Assembly: GCA_036401335.1 (NCBI GenBank)
Contig: DASWVC010000386.1
Location: 1 to 28,058 of the forward strand
Source: DASWVC01 sp036401335
GTDB lineage: Bacteria; Verrucomicrobiota; Verrucomicrobiia; Chthoniobacterales; JAFAMB01
DNA length: 28,058 nucleotides
Direction: 5' to 3'
Below the pieces are notes generated by a model. It searched no databases, was not told the DNA's origin, and worked only from the letters and a program-made list of their open reading frames with translations. Within the stretch, counting starts at the first letter, position 1; every line of letters begins with the position of its first letter. The position numbers and the translations under genes were made by a program. Positions 1 through 9,502 of this stretch are shown here, one piece after another.

Positions 1-1458
1 GATCGCGGTCGCCTCGGTTGAAGCGATGCGGGCGAGGGGGAGTTGTTCGAACTTGCAGCATCTCGCGTGCATGGCCAGTCCGCCGCGAGCCAGTCCGGCG
101 TAGGCAGCCGCCAGGTCGATCAAACGTATCTCCGCGTTGCCGAGGATAAATCCTGCTCCGTAGTCTTCAAGCGTTCCTGGGAAATCAAAGCCCCATTTTC
201 GCAGTTCATAGAAGGCGGACCTGGCGCCAATGCGGCTCAGCGCCATGATCGCCGGCACGTTGAGGGAGCAGCCAAGCGCCTCTCGCACGCGCACCGGGCC
301 CAGGTAGCGGCGGCTGAAATTATGAGGATCGTAATCGCGGTACTCGCCCCGGATGGCGTCGGAAGTGTCGGGCAGAAGGCTGGCCGCCGTGAGCACCTGG
401 CGATCAATCGCGGCGAGGTAAACGAACGGTTTGAGGGTGGAGCCGGCACTGCGGGGGCGAGTCGCGCCATTGGTTTGGGCCAGATCGTAATCTGATGAGC
501 CTACCATTGCCTCCACGGCGCCCGAAGCGTTGTCGAGCACAACGATTGCCGCCTGCGTGACGTCGTAACGGTTCAGCGCGGCGAGGTGCGTGCGCAATGT
601 TTGCTCGGCCGATGCCTGCAACTCCAGGTCAAGGGTTGTTGTTACCCTGCCGGTCATCGTTGGATGTTGTGCGCGCAGCGCATCGACGAAATGGGGCGCA
701 TGCCGGGGAGGATCGAAGCGCTGTGCAACTGGCAGGGATTGACGCAGGACAGCCTGCTGGTCCGGCGTGATTATCCCCAGTCGGGCCAGTCGCTGCACCG
801 AGCGCCCGTACTTGCGGTTGGCGCTGTCCGCGTGACGCCAAGGGTTGAATCGCGTGGGCGATTGGGGCAGCCCGGCCAGAAAAATCGCCTCGGCCAACGT
901 CATGGTGCGAGCCGATTTTCCGAAGTAGGCGCGTGCCGCCGCTTCCGGACCCAGCCGGCGATTGCCGTAATTCAGCCGGTTCAGGTACTCGGAAAGAATC
1001 CGCTCCTTGCCCCACCGCCGTTCGAGGTTCCATGCGGCAAAAGCCTCGCCCAGCTTGCCCAACCAGCTTCGGTGCCGACGGTTGCTGGCCAATTTTATCA
1101 GTTGCTGCGTGATGGTCGACCCTCCGGAGATCACTCGGCCCGACTGCAAATTCCGGATGAAGGCTGCGAGCGTGGCGCGCCCGTCGATGCCGGCGTGCCG
1201 GTAGAATCGGTGGTCCTCAATTGCCACGGTTACCCGGGGCAGCCATTCCCCCATAGCCCCAAGCTCAACCGGAATCTGGGCGCGCGCTTCGATTGAAGCC
1301 ACCTCGGCGATCTCACGGTCATGGCAATCGACCAGGGTGAGGGTGCCTGACAAGGGTGTTTGCAAGCCTTCTGGAATTGGCCGGAACCACAGCCAGGCAG
1401 CAATTGAGGCCGTCATCATGGCCGCGGCGAATACCCCTATTCGCCAGAAATGACGCAT
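1..1458 (-). CDS. pbpC: Penicillin-binding protein 1C (PbpC), C-terminus cut by the window edge
   Basis: Bifunctional peptidoglycan synthase: an N-terminal GT51 glycosyltransferase polymerises lipid II and a transpeptidase domain follows. I translated 486 codons from the ATG at 1458-1456, open to base 1. Residues 8-26 are a membrane anchor. GT51 motifs are present: EDHRFYRHAG with the catalytic Glu at 81, GGSTITQQLIK at 112-122, and ERRWGKERILSEYLN with NYGNRRLG at 147-170. The transpeptidase shows the SxxK serine in STLK (340-343) and SLN (398-400). The KTG box and any C-terminal BiPBP_C domain lie outside the window. The start overlaps the last 22 bases of the macroglobulin gene, so translation is probably coupled. 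A pbpC directly after a macroglobulin gene is the classic bacterial arrangement, as with yfhM-pbpC in E. coli. Confidence 0.95.
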   Translation of the reverse strand, partial: MRHFWRIGVFAAAMMTASIAAWLWFRPIPEGLQTPLSGTLTLVDCHDREIAEVASIEARAQIPVELGAMGEWLPRVTVAIEDHRFYRHAGIDGRATLAAFIRNLQSGRVISGGSTITQQLIKLASNRRHRSWLGKLGEAFAAWNLERRWGKERILSEYLNRLNYGNRRLGPEAAARAYFGKSARTMTLAEAIFLAGLPQSPTRFNPWRHADSANRKYGRSVQRLARLGIITPDQQAVLRQSLPVAQRFDPPRHAPHFVDALRAQHPTMTGRVTTTLDLELQASAEQTLRTHLAALNRYDVTQAAIVVLDNASGAVEAMVGSSDYDLAQTNGATRPRSAGSTLKPFVYLAAIDRQVLTAASLLPDTSDAIRGEYRDYDPHNFSRRYLGPVRVREALGCSLNVPAIMALSRIGARSAFYELRKWGFDFPGTLEDYGAGFILGNAEIRLIDLAAAYAGLARGGLAMHARCCKFEQLPLARIASTEATAI

Positions 1459-4400
1459 ACGCTTGACGGAGTTAGACCGGAGAAACGGCTGTCGTACATT
1501 GGAATGACCTGCGTCGCCGGCCAGCGAAACGTCCCCGCCGCCGTTGCGCGGGCAAGGACGGAATAGGTGCCCGTGCCCGGCTCCACGTCGTCAAAATAGA
1601 GTGTGGTAGAGCGGTCGCGCATTTCGACATGCGAAAGCGGGAGCACGTTCTCAGCGTCGTTGCCGACCGGAACTTCGAAAAACCTTCGGACCATCGCCAG
1701 ATCAGGGTTGACCGTCTCGAATCCGGCCGGGAGTGCATCCTCGAGGGTGACGTAATTTTGCCGTTTTCGGCTGTTTATCCGGTACGAGATCAGAACTTGA
1801 TCCCCGATGCGTAATGGGGCTTCACGGCTACCAGTGCGTTTCGCCTCCGTGAGGTTGCGCAGCACGCGTTCAACGCGAAAACCTCGATCGATGCGATCCG
1901 TCTCAACTTCATCGGTGACGTATTCTGCATGCAGCAGGTACGTCAAGGCAGCCGGGTTTAAGCCTTCGAGGAGCAACGCACGGTTTAAGGGCCGATCAAG
2001 CCACGCGACCGAACGACCGTTCTTTGAGTAAAGGCCTTTTGGCGCCTCCACGCTCAGCAACCCGGGCTCTTCCCCCGTCAGCATGGATTTGAACCCCAAA
2101 AGCAACCAAAGATTTTCCTGCGTTGAGAGTGACCCCGCCGTTTCCATCAGTGCACGCAGCCGGTCACTGATCTCCTTTCTCTTCGGAGATGTTAAGGGGA
2201 CAATCGTTGCAAAGGCTAAGTCGCAAATTGCCTCGGCGCGGGTGGTGGAGGTGAACGATGCCGGATCGAAGGCACGCTCCCTAATCGGGGTGCTGATTTC
2301 ACGAAGCAGTTGCAACTTTTCCTTCGGCATGAGGTTGAGCCGGTGAAGGGTAAGGGCAAGCAACGCCCGGCCCTCGTCGCCCATCTCGTTCCGGTGCAAA
2401 TACAACTCCTGAGCGGCGCCCGCAAAATTTTCATTGGCGTCGCGTTGGGTCAGCACAAAGAGGGCAAACGCTTTCTCAAAAAAAGAAGCCGGTATGTGAT
2501 CCCGGACGATTTTCGACAGCGTCTCGGGGAGTCGCTGGACCAGGTGCCCCGGCACTGGAAAACCCGCCTTGACCGCCTCGTCCAATGCCCACAGGGCCTC
2601 GGCCGTGACGAAGGCATGACCGCTTTTGCCGCCGGGCCAATACGGCAACATGCCGTTCTCGAGCAGGGAATCAGCGAGTTGCTGCAAGCCGTGTGCAAGC
2701 ATCGCCCGATATTCCGTATCGCGCGTCTCGGCGGTTGGCAGGTAGGCAAGCAATTCGCCCATCATGGCGTACCCGAGAAGCCGGGTGGAAATCTGCTCAC
2801 AACAGCCGTGCGGGTACTCGAGGATCAACGGTAGGCCAGCAATTTCCGGCAGGTACGGCGAGGTGGAAACGGTTATCCCGAACTGCCCGCGGCCGTGCTT
2901 CCAACCTTCGGGCATGACCCGCAAAGCCTCGAATTGCGGACCGGTGAACCGGCCCGCGATACTCTCGTTGCGGAGGATCGTGGGTGGCTGCACGGGGAGA
3001 GTCAATTCCACCGCGTCAACCATTTTCGGGTCGGCCTTAGCCCTCGCTTCAAAGCGAATTTTTACCGGTCGTAAATCGGGGTCGGCAAGTTTCGCTTTGA
3101 ACCGAAACACGACCGGGACATCGCGGGACGCCGTCTGCGACGACTCGGTACCTTTCGACAACGGGCAACTGGCGTCGGTTACGCAATTCACTTCCAGTTC
3201 CTCCGAAGCCGAAAAACTCTGGCGCGCGACCGCGCGCAGTTCAACGTCATCGCCGTCGCGCAGGAAACGAGGCAGCGCCGCTTCGACGAGCAGTGGTTTA
3301 GAAATCTTCACGGTGACGCTTGCGTCAATCCCGAACTGCCCCTTTTTTGTTTGCCCCACCGCAACAACGCGGTAGGTGGTGAGATTATCGGGCGCGGTAA
3401 ACTCAAAGACCGCCTGTCCGTGCTCGTCTGTTTGCAAGTTACCCTGCCAGTACGCGAGGGTTTGAAATTCTTTGCGAACATTGAGCACGTTCCCGAACTG
3501 GGCGTCACCGCCGTCCCCGATGGTAAAACCCTTCTGGGTAAGGTTTTGACGCGACATCTTCTCCTGGTAAGAGGCAAGGGAAGGAAAGCTCCGGACGCCG
3601 AATAAGCGTGGCAGGTAAAGTGACACCCCCAATTGCGGCACCTGCCAATCGCCAAGTTGGAGCACCGCGTCGTCAACGACGAAGACAAGAAGGTTCACCT
3701 TCAAGGCTGGCTGGCCGGCGCAGGTTACGCGCACGTCGCCTTGGACCATTTCGCCCGGGCGCGACGTCGCACTCGAAAGGTGCGGCTCGATTTTCAGTTC
3801 CTGCTCAGGCCGGTGTACCGCCAATTCCGTGTAGCCGAAACGTTCGCGCGGCAGTTCCTGCTCGCCGCCCGGCCGGGTAAGGTAGACAGAGACGAAGGCA
3901 TTGGGTGCGTACTCTTGCTTGATCGGCAACTCGATCCGGCCGGCGTTGCCCTTCAGCGGCACCACCAGCGTGTCCAGGATTTCGTCGGTTTCAACCGAAA
4001 CCCAGGCGGTGCCGGCGAACGGAGCTTTCGTCGTGAGGACCGCTGTCTCTCCGGGCACAAAGGGCGCAATGCGGTGATCGATCTGAAAGCCCGTTTCGTT
4101 TTCCACCGGGAGTTCTGCGATTTCTGCGCCCGTGATCGTGGCCTCGTCGGTGACCAAGGGGGTTTTTATCCCGGGTGCCGTCACCGCAATCACGTAGCGA
4201 CCCGTCGCGGCGGCGGGGTATTGGAGTTCGGCGGGCGTTTTCGCCTCCTGCGAGGCGATTTTCGTGAATTGGTCGGCGTTATTATAGCGGTAAACAAATG
4301 GCGCGACCTGCTCCCTCGTGGTCTTGGTCGTCACGTGAAACAAATCGGCCCGCACGGCAACGTTGTTGACCGCCTGATCGCCTGGATCAAGTGCTTCGAT

Positions 4401-6905
4401 CCTCACCTTCACGCCGCCCGCCGGACCGGGTTGTTCGACTGCCTGCACCCCTAACCGCGCAGGGCCGGAAAAGAGCGTGCCGGTGTTTCCGCCGGTGAGG
4501 GTTTGACCCTCAAGCGACGTGACGTCGGCCCGCCAGGACACGCTGCAGCGGCCAACTGCGGCGTTGCTTTTGAACGGCGATTCGCATCCGACCAACGCAA
4601 ACCCGTGCTCGTCCAGCTTGGCATCCCCTTCGATCGATGCGCTTTCTGCGCCTGCGGGATCGAGCCTCGGACCAACCTCCGCGTAAGCATTGTAGCGTTT
4701 GACACCGTCTTCAGTTACCTCGGCCGCAGCCGTCCACGTTGCTTTCCAATGCACTTGGGCGCCAGCATTTGGCTTGCCGTGAAAATAAGCAGAGGCGAGC
4801 CGCGCGTGGGCCGAGGGGCCGACCTCTGGCCCGGCTTCCAGAATAACCGAGAACAGCGGGACGCGGTATTCCTGAAGATCGATGGCTGCGGCCCCGTCAT
4901 AATCCTCGCTCCCGATTTTACACCGGATCTGGTAATGTCCGAGCTTGGCGTTAGCCGGTACGTCCCACGCCGCCTCCCATCCGCCCTCGTCGGCAAGCGT
5001 GACGGTCCCTTCCGCCACAACCCGTTCCCCATCGCTTTCCGCCACTCGCCAATGCACGTCGCGCAATCCGGGGACTGCGAGGGTTGGCCCCGTCGCGTCG
5101 CGCATGATCCCTTTCATTCTCACAACCTGGCCGGGGCGATAAAGATTGCGGTCCGTGATGATAACCGTGCGCCGCGTCGATGCGGGCCGAACGTCCTCAT
5201 TTCCGGAAGGGTAGGCACCGCCGGAACCCACCACCCGTACGGCCGGGCCGTTCGCCGTGTCGGCAACGAAAAGGTCGGCGTGGAGCTGTCCGTTCGGGAA
5301 AAGCTGCAGGCGTGAAAACACCGCACAACCGTTTTGGTCGGTGATTGCGCGCCCCAGTTCAATGTTCTCGGCCGTGACGGCGCGCACCGTCAGCCCGGGA
5401 ACCGGCACGGCGTCAGACATGGTCGCGATGCGCACGATCGTGGCGGTCCGGGTGCGTTTCTCCGTGAGGATGCAATCGCTCACGAACACGATCGAGCGGT
5501 TACCCACCACCGATCCATCGTCAAGCAACGCACTGGCTTCGAGCAGGTAGACGCCGGACAGCAGCTTGCCGTCGGCCGGAAGGCAACGGAGCTCCCGCAA
5601 GGTTTCGGCATCCCCGCCCGAGGCGGCCAGTGTCCCGCTGCTTGCGACCGGCAGCTCAAACGCACTTACGAGCAGCTCCGTGGGGTGTGCCATGGCGAAA
5701 CCTGTCCGCGGATCCCTCAGGGGTTGGTGGGTGAGTGGATCGACGGCCGCCCGGTCAAATTCGGCCACCCGGGCTTTCACGGCCCCGAGCTTTTCCAGCG
5801 GGATGCGCGCCAGTTTCCAGGTCACTGCCGGCGTGTTGATCTGCAGGAAGGAAAACAGCAAGGCATGCCGCGCACGAAGAAAAACTTGGGAGGAGGGGAA
5901 AACGATGCCGGGAGCCTTCGGGTGAAACGTCGCCCCCCATCGTGATGCGGCCGGCAGACCGTAGCCGCGTTCTCCTTTCAAGGCCGGTGAAATGGTCACC
6001 TGGTAATGCTGTGCGAGATCGAAGTCCCCTTTTACGGTCACGTCGTCCCCGCTGGCCAGCAACTCCAGGTTGGGCACGGCCGGTTCGATGCGAATCTTAT
6101 CGGGAGCGGCCTCGCGGGGGTCAATCTCGTCGCTGAATTTCAAGCGAATTTCCGGTTCAGCAAGCGGTTCGTTGAAGGCGCCAACCCACGTGACGTTCAA
6201 GGGAGCGGTCGTGCCGGCAGGAAAAACCGGCAGGTAAGGCAGCGGTTGGCGGCCGGCTGCGTCGAGCAGGCCATCCACGATCAAATCATAGGTCCGCCCG
6301 ACCGGGAGCGCCGCGCGGGGTGCGACCCGAAACTCATGCGCCTCCAGCGGACCCGCTTCGGATTGGATCACCTCGGTTGGGAAGCGCTCATGCGAATCGC
6401 GGTCCTGGAAGTAGGCGTGATCAGCCACTTCAGCCAGATGCACGTCATAGGTCGAGGTCAGGGAAATTTGCGGCCGGGCACCGAGCTGCGCTCGTTCCTC
6501 AAAATCTGTCGCCAGGGCAAATGAAGGGGCCGTGAAGCTTGCCTCCCAATCCGGCACGTTCACCGGCTTTGCAGTGGCATCCTGCAGTTGGGGCGCCAGC
6601 GTGAGCCGGTAGACCGCACCGGCAATGACGTGGCGCACCGTGAAAACGCCCTCGGTCTGACTTTTCCAGAGGTATTGGCCTTCCAGTTTTGGTTTGCTGA
6701 TGAAGGGCAACGGCTGGTCCGCCACGTCAATCCGATCCGCTCCGACCATGGCCTCGGGAAAGGTGAAGGTAAGCGTCGTTCCGGGCTCGATCTGCCCCTC
6801 ACTCGGAGCGATGAGTACATCTCCGCCCTCCGGCCTTGGCGCCTCCTCGTCGGCGTGGGCCAGGCAAGTGAAGAGGCAGACGGCCAGGAAAAGGTAGCGT
6901 CTCAT
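1437..6905 (-). CDS. Secreted bacterial alpha-2-macroglobulin with intact thioester
   Basis: An 1822-residue protein of the YfhM/ECAM type, a periplasmic protease trap thought to protect the envelope together with PBP1C. Residues 1-18 are a signal peptide ending LAHA before DEEAP. No good lipobox is visible: LAVC and LFTC lack the usual small residue before Cys. This copy may therefore be soluble periplasmic rather than a lipoprotein. The macroglobulin-domain motif DRNLYRPGQ lies near residue 587. The thioester motif GCCEQ has Cys1368 and Gln1371, so the covalent-trapping chemistry should be intact. The C-terminus, RFSGLTPSSV, resembles the family end. The ATG overlaps the TPR gene stop by 4 bases (ATGA). 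The length is normal to slightly long for the family. The bait region cannot be located by eye. Confidence 0.95.
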   Translation of the reverse strand: MRRYLFLAVCLFTCLAHADEEAPRPEGGDVLIAPSEGQIEPGTTLTFTFPEAMVGADRIDVADQPLPFISKPKLEGQYLWKSQTEGVFTVRHVIAGAVYRLTLAPQLQDATAKPVNVPDWEASFTAPSFALATDFEERAQLGARPQISLTSTYDVHLAEVADHAYFQDRDSHERFPTEVIQSEAGPLEAHEFRVAPRAALPVGRTYDLIVDGLLDAAGRQPLPYLPVFPAGTTAPLNVTWVGAFNEPLAEPEIRLKFSDEIDPREAAPDKIRIEPAVPNLELLASGDDVTVKGDFDLAQHYQVTISPALKGERGYGLPAASRWGATFHPKAPGIVFPSSQVFLRARHALLFSFLQINTPAVTWKLARIPLEKLGAVKARVAEFDRAAVDPLTHQPLRDPRTGFAMAHPTELLVSAFELPVASSGTLAASGGDAETLRELRCLPADGKLLSGVYLLEASALLDDGSVVGNRSIVFVSDCILTEKRTRTATIVRIATMSDAVPVPGLTVRAVTAENIELGRAITDQNGCAVFSRLQLFPNGQLHADLFVADTANGPAVRVVGSGGAYPSGNEDVRPASTRRTVIITDRNLYRPGQVVRMKGIMRDATGPTLAVPGLRDVHWRVAESDGERVVAEGTVTLADEGGWEAAWDVPANAKLGHYQIRCKIGSEDYDGAAAIDLQEYRVPLFSVILEAGPEVGPSAHARLASAYFHGKPNAGAQVHWKATWTAAAEVTEDGVKRYNAYAEVGPRLDPAGAESASIEGDAKLDEHGFALVGCESPFKSNAAVGRCSVSWRADVTSLEGQTLTGGNTGTLFSGPARLGVQAVEQPGPAGGVKVRIEALDPGDQAVNNVAVRADLFHVTTKTTREQVAPFVYRYNNADQFTKIASQEAKTPAELQYPAAATGRYVIAVTAPGIKTPLVTDEATITGAEIAELPVENETGFQIDHRIAPFVPGETAVLTTKAPFAGTAWVSVETDEILDTLVVPLKGNAGRIELPIKQEYAPNAFVSVYLTRPGGEQELPRERFGYTELAVHRPEQELKIEPHLSSATSRPGEMVQGDVRVTCAGQPALKVNLLVFVVDDAVLQLGDWQVPQLGVSLYLPRLFGVRSFPSLASYQEKMSRQNLTQKGFTIGDGGDAQFGNVLNVRKEFQTLAYWQGNLQTDEHGQAVFEFTAPDNLTTYRVVAVGQTKKGQFGIDASVTVKISKPLLVEAALPRFLRDGDDVELRAVARQSFSASEELEVNCVTDASCPLSKGTESSQTASRDVPVVFRFKAKLADPDLRPVKIRFEARAKADPKMVDAVELTLPVQPPTILRNESIAGRFTGPQFEALRVMPEGWKHGRGQFGITVSTSPYLPEIAGLPLILEYPHGCCEQISTRLLGYAMMGELLAYLPTAETRDTEYRAMLAHGLQQLADSLLENGMLPYWPGGKSGHAFVTAEALWALDEAVKAGFPVPGHLVQRLPETLSKIVRDHIPASFFEKAFALFVLTQRDANENFAGAAQELYLHRNEMGDEGRALLALTLHRLNLMPKEKLQLLREISTPIRERAFDPASFTSTTRAEAICDLAFATIVPLTSPKRKEISDRLRALMETAGSLSTQENLWLLLGFKSMLTGEEPGLLSVEAPKGLYSKNGRSVAWLDRPLNRALLLEGLNPAALTYLLHAEYVTDEVETDRIDRGFRVERVLRNLTEAKRTGSREAPLRIGDQVLISYRINSRKRQNYVTLEDALPAGFETVNPDLAMVRRFFEVPVGNDAENVLPLSHVEMRDRSTTLYFDDVEPGTGTYSVLARATAAGTFRWPATQVIPMYDSRFSGLTPSSVCVISGE

Positions 6906-8281
6906 TCTTTGGCCGGAGAAAGTTGTGCCAACCGGGCCGCGTCGGCATCCGCCTCACGGATCCGTCCTAAACGGCGTTGCAAGTTCTCGCGCTGTTGCAA
7001 CGCGACATATGACTCGCGGCAGGCGAGGGAGCGCGTTTGCGATTGGATTGCGCGGTCAAAATCCGCGCGCTGCGCCTCAAGCAGGCCGCGATAATACCAC
7101 ATGGTAGGATCATCTGAATTCAGCTCCGTAGCCCTTGCCGCGTGAGCCCTCGCCTCGGCGGCACGGTCAAGATCGTCAAGCGCGTGCGCCGCTTGGAAAT
7201 GGGCTGCGGCGGAGTTCGGATCCAGATCAAGGGCAGCCTGAGCGTCGGCCAGCGCGAGCAGGTACTGATTGAGGCGCCGCAACGCCTTTGCCCGCGTGAC
7301 CAGGGGCCCAGCTTGGTCGCGCCTTTGTGAGACCTGCGTGTCTGCGTCGGCCAGAGCCCGCAAAGCGTTCTCGCTTACGTGTTTATTCTCGGCTCGTGCC
7401 AGGTCTACGCTTACGTTCAGTTTTGCTGCTTCTTCCCCGCGATCGAGGTCAAGCAGCGCCTCGCCGGCTTGAACCCGTGCGCGCAGGCTCCAGGGCTCCA
7501 GTTTGATGGCCTGCCGGCAATCGCGCAGCGCCAAAGACGGGCGATTTGCCAGCGTGAAAAGGTGCGCACGCTCGAGCCAAAGCGTCGCCGTGTGGGGTAA
7601 AGCCGCAAGCTGCGCGTCCAGCCTTTTGATTCGAGGTAAGAAGGTCTTGAGCAACTCGAAGGACGGCAGGGACTCTTTTACCGCCGGATCGGCAGGCTGC
7701 AGCAGGCTGGCTCGGTCGATGTCGGCGTAAGCCTTGTCCCAATCGTGCACGCAGACCAGCACTTGCGCACGCGCGATCCGGTCGGCGACGCTTTCTTTCA
7801 GGGTTAGCGCGCGCGTGCGGAACTCGATTGCGTCGCGCCACCGTTCCTCTTCCGCGCACAAGGCGGCGAGTTTTTCGGTTGTTTCCAGCGTGTTCGGTTG
7901 CGCGGCAAGGTAAGCGCGCCAACACCGCTCGGCGATTGCATTGTCGTGACGCGCTTTCGCCAGGTCGCCACGTACATCATCTATTACCGCCGCCACCGGC
8001 CTCACTGCCTTTTCCCATGTCCCAAGCGTAACGGTGCACCGGTCAAGGTCGCCAATCTGCAATTGCGTCCGAGCGAGGTTTTGCCACGTCGCGGAATCCT
8101 GCGGGACGGCTTGTATCAGCCGACGGCTTAATTCGATGATCGCCGGTTTATCAGATGCCTGCTTGGCCGCAGCAAGTTGTTTGCGTAGTAAGGAAACGTC
8201 CGGGCCGCCGCCCAGCACGTTCCCGGCGGTCGCTAACACCCCAAACATCAAAAAGCTAAGCTGCAAAGAAATGAGCCGCAT
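6902..8281 (-). CDS. Secreted tetratricopeptide-repeat protein, first gene of the macroglobulin operon
   Basis: A 459-residue protein made almost wholly of TPR-like helical repeats, for example QNLARTQLQIGDLDRC, IEFRTRALTLKESV, LRDCRQAIKLEPWS, LADAQAALDLDPNS and RAHAARATELNSDD. I chose the ATG at 8281: GGGAG lies 7 bases upstream, and the next residues (MRLISLQLSFLMFGVLATAG) make a signal peptide. An upstream TTG at 8308 would bury that signal. The gene ends in a 4-base overlap with the macroglobulin ATG, so the two are probably translated together. Its role is not known. The repeats suggest protein-protein contacts in the periplasm, perhaps with the macroglobulin or PBP1C; that is inference from the operon. 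Confidence 0.88.
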   Translation of the reverse strand: MRLISLQLSFLMFGVLATAGNVLGGGPDVSLLRKQLAAAKQASDKPAIIELSRRLIQAVPQDSATWQNLARTQLQIGDLDRCTVTLGTWEKAVRPVAAVIDDVRGDLAKARHDNAIAERCWRAYLAAQPNTLETTEKLAALCAEEERWRDAIEFRTRALTLKESVADRIARAQVLVCVHDWDKAYADIDRASLLQPADPAVKESLPSFELLKTFLPRIKRLDAQLAALPHTATLWLERAHLFTLANRPSLALRDCRQAIKLEPWSLRARVQAGEALLDLDRGEEAAKLNVSVDLARAENKHVSENALRALADADTQVSQRRDQAGPLVTRAKALRRLNQYLLALADAQAALDLDPNSAAAHFQAAHALDDLDRAAEARAHAARATELNSDDPTMWYYRGLLEAQRADFDRAIQSQTRSLACRESYVALQQRENLQRRLGRIREADADAARLAQLSPAKE

Positions 8282-8428
8282 CCTGATTCTCCCAACGTCC
8301 AGGGCCAAAGTTTCTTAAGATCGGTAACGTGGCCAGTGGGTAAATTCTCCTGAGACTCAAATAACCGGCGATACAGTCGTTGTGACACCAGGGCGCAGGA
8401 AGGCCCGGCCCGGTAGGGCGGCGAGTCC

Positions 8429-8457
8429 CTTATAGATGGTCCAAAGTTATTCAGCAA
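8429..8457 (-). promoter_or_regulatory. Candidate sigma70-type promoter of the TPR-macroglobulin-pbpC operon
   Basis: On the minus strand TTGCTG (8457-8452) is followed by exactly 17 bases and TATAAG (8434-8429), which is 3/6 and 5/6 to consensus. It faces the TPR gene and would leave a leader of about 140 bases before the ATG at 8281. One arm of a long inverted repeat lies inside the spacer. Confidence 0.5.
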
Positions 8458-8521
8458 GCGGGGGACGGAGGTCCTTTTTCAACTTCCGAGCGTGAGCGGC
8501 CCCCGATGGTGAATAACTTTG
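8442..8521. repeat. 80-bp inverted-repeat element overlapping the operon promoter
   Basis: AAAGTTATTCA (8443-8453) is mirrored perfectly by TGAATAACTTT (8510-8520). The match extends imperfectly into a G-run on the left and a C-run on the right, so the arms reach about 24 bases. The roughly 35-base centre holds no gene. It could be a regulator site pair, a REPIN/MITE-like repeat, or a hairpin in the operon leader. The remaining 8282-8568 stretch holds no other gene that I can support. Confidence 0.6.
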
Positions 8522-8568
8522 CCCGAGCGCGTCGCGCGGTTACGAACAAAGTCCCTGTTCAGCGATGA

Positions 8569-8820
8569 ATGAGCGAAGAAATTCGAACCGCCCGATCGTG
8601 CGGCCGGGGTTAACGAATCCTCAGATCCGGACGAACCGGTTACCCCGGTTACGTCTCCCTCTAAGGAGTTCGCCGTTCCCCTCCCGCCGCGCCTGCTCCG
8701 CTGAATTCGCCAGCCCCAGCGCCTGCCGCGTCACCGGCCGTCGCCGCTTCGGCGACTCCCGCCCCCGCCGAAACGCCGCGGAGCCGCGGCCCACGCATCG
8801 CCGATCCACGCAACCTCTAG
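8569..8820 (+). pseudogene. Relic of a Pro/Ala-rich protein upstream of the ParA-like gene
   Basis: No single frame is open, but three successive frames read like one protein. They are an ATG at 8569 giving MSEEIRTA, then VNESSDPDEPVTPVTSPSKE, then from about 8665 a Pro/Ala-rich tail (PAAPAPLNSPAPAPAA) ending RGPRIADPRNL and TAG at 8818. The gap to the ParA-like ATG is 18 bases, as expected for an operon. I do not recognise the family. It is probably a decayed partner gene from the same mobile element, but this rests on codon texture and position only. Confidence 0.3.
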
Positions 8821-8838
8821 CCGCTGAACGCTCACCTT

Positions 8839-9500
8839 ATGACCAAACAACTCAACCTAATTCTCAACGGCAAAGGCGGCGTCGGTAGGAGCTTCTTCGC
8901 CGTCAACCTCGTGCAGGCGCTGAAAGACCGCCGGCTGTCCCATCGCGCCGCTGACACCGACGACGAGAACTCGACGCTGCTGCGCTTCCACGCGGACGCG
9001 GAGTTCGTGAACATTCAAAAACCGCGCGAGACCGACCGATTGTTTGCGCTGCTCGAAACGACAAACTCGCTGGTCGCCGATTGCCGAGCCGCTTCGGCGG
9101 ACCTTTTCCTCGACTACTTCGCCGAGATCAATTTGCGCGAAGTCCCCTGCTCGCTCGACGCCCCGGCTGACGCTCGTCACGCCGGTGAACCACGAAGCCG
9201 ACAGCGTGCAGCAACTGCGGTTGCTTTCCGCGCGGCTGAATGGCGACTGCCACTATGTCGTCGTGGAGAACCAGGCGCACCGCGAACACTTCCGTATTTA
9301 CGAAGACAGCAAGACCCGCGCACGGATCATGGGCGAGCTGCGGGGTCGCGAGATCACGATGTCGCGGCTGGCACGATTGGCTCGTCACGGCTCTGAACGA
9401 AAACAACGTCACCGCGAGCGGGGCGATGACGCATCCTGCCTTTTCGCTGATTGATCGCCAACGGCTGAAGCACTGGCAGCGGCTCTTCGCCACAACTTCT
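8839..9500 (+). pseudogene. Frameshifted ParA-like ATPase
   Basis: The first frame gives MTKQLNLILNGKGGVG with a deviant Walker A in which the second Lys is Arg (KGGVGRS), then DTDDENSTLLRF and VADCRAASADLFLDYFAEIN. Near 9160 the homology jumps to the next frame (LTLVTPVNHEADS, HYVVVENQAHREHFRIYED, RGREITMSRL). Near 9370 it jumps again (DWLVTALNENN, HPAFSLIDRQRLKHWQRLF). The three parts are in protein order, so this was one gene of about 220 residues with two +1-type shifts. Such ATPases belong to plasmid or integrative-element partition or mobilisation modules. The shifts plus the altered Walker A argue that it is dead. Confidence 0.8.
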
Positions 9501-9502
9501 GT

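Noticed and set aside
586..1296. 236-codon plus-strand open frame at the left end
   Set aside because: The minus strand here encodes PBP1C with all GT51 motifs; the plus frame is its shadow.
3633..5315. Two plus-strand open frames of about 270 codons
   Set aside because: They lie fully inside the macroglobulin gene on the other strand and have the Arg/Gly/His-rich composition of shadow frames.
6850..6905. Lipoprotein signal on the macroglobulin
   Set aside because: Neither LAVC nor LFTC fits the lipobox; an AHA cleavage site fits signal peptidase I better. Not excluded experimentally.
8282..8308. TTG start for the TPR gene
   Set aside because: The ATG at 8281 has a better ribosome site and starts a proper signal peptide.
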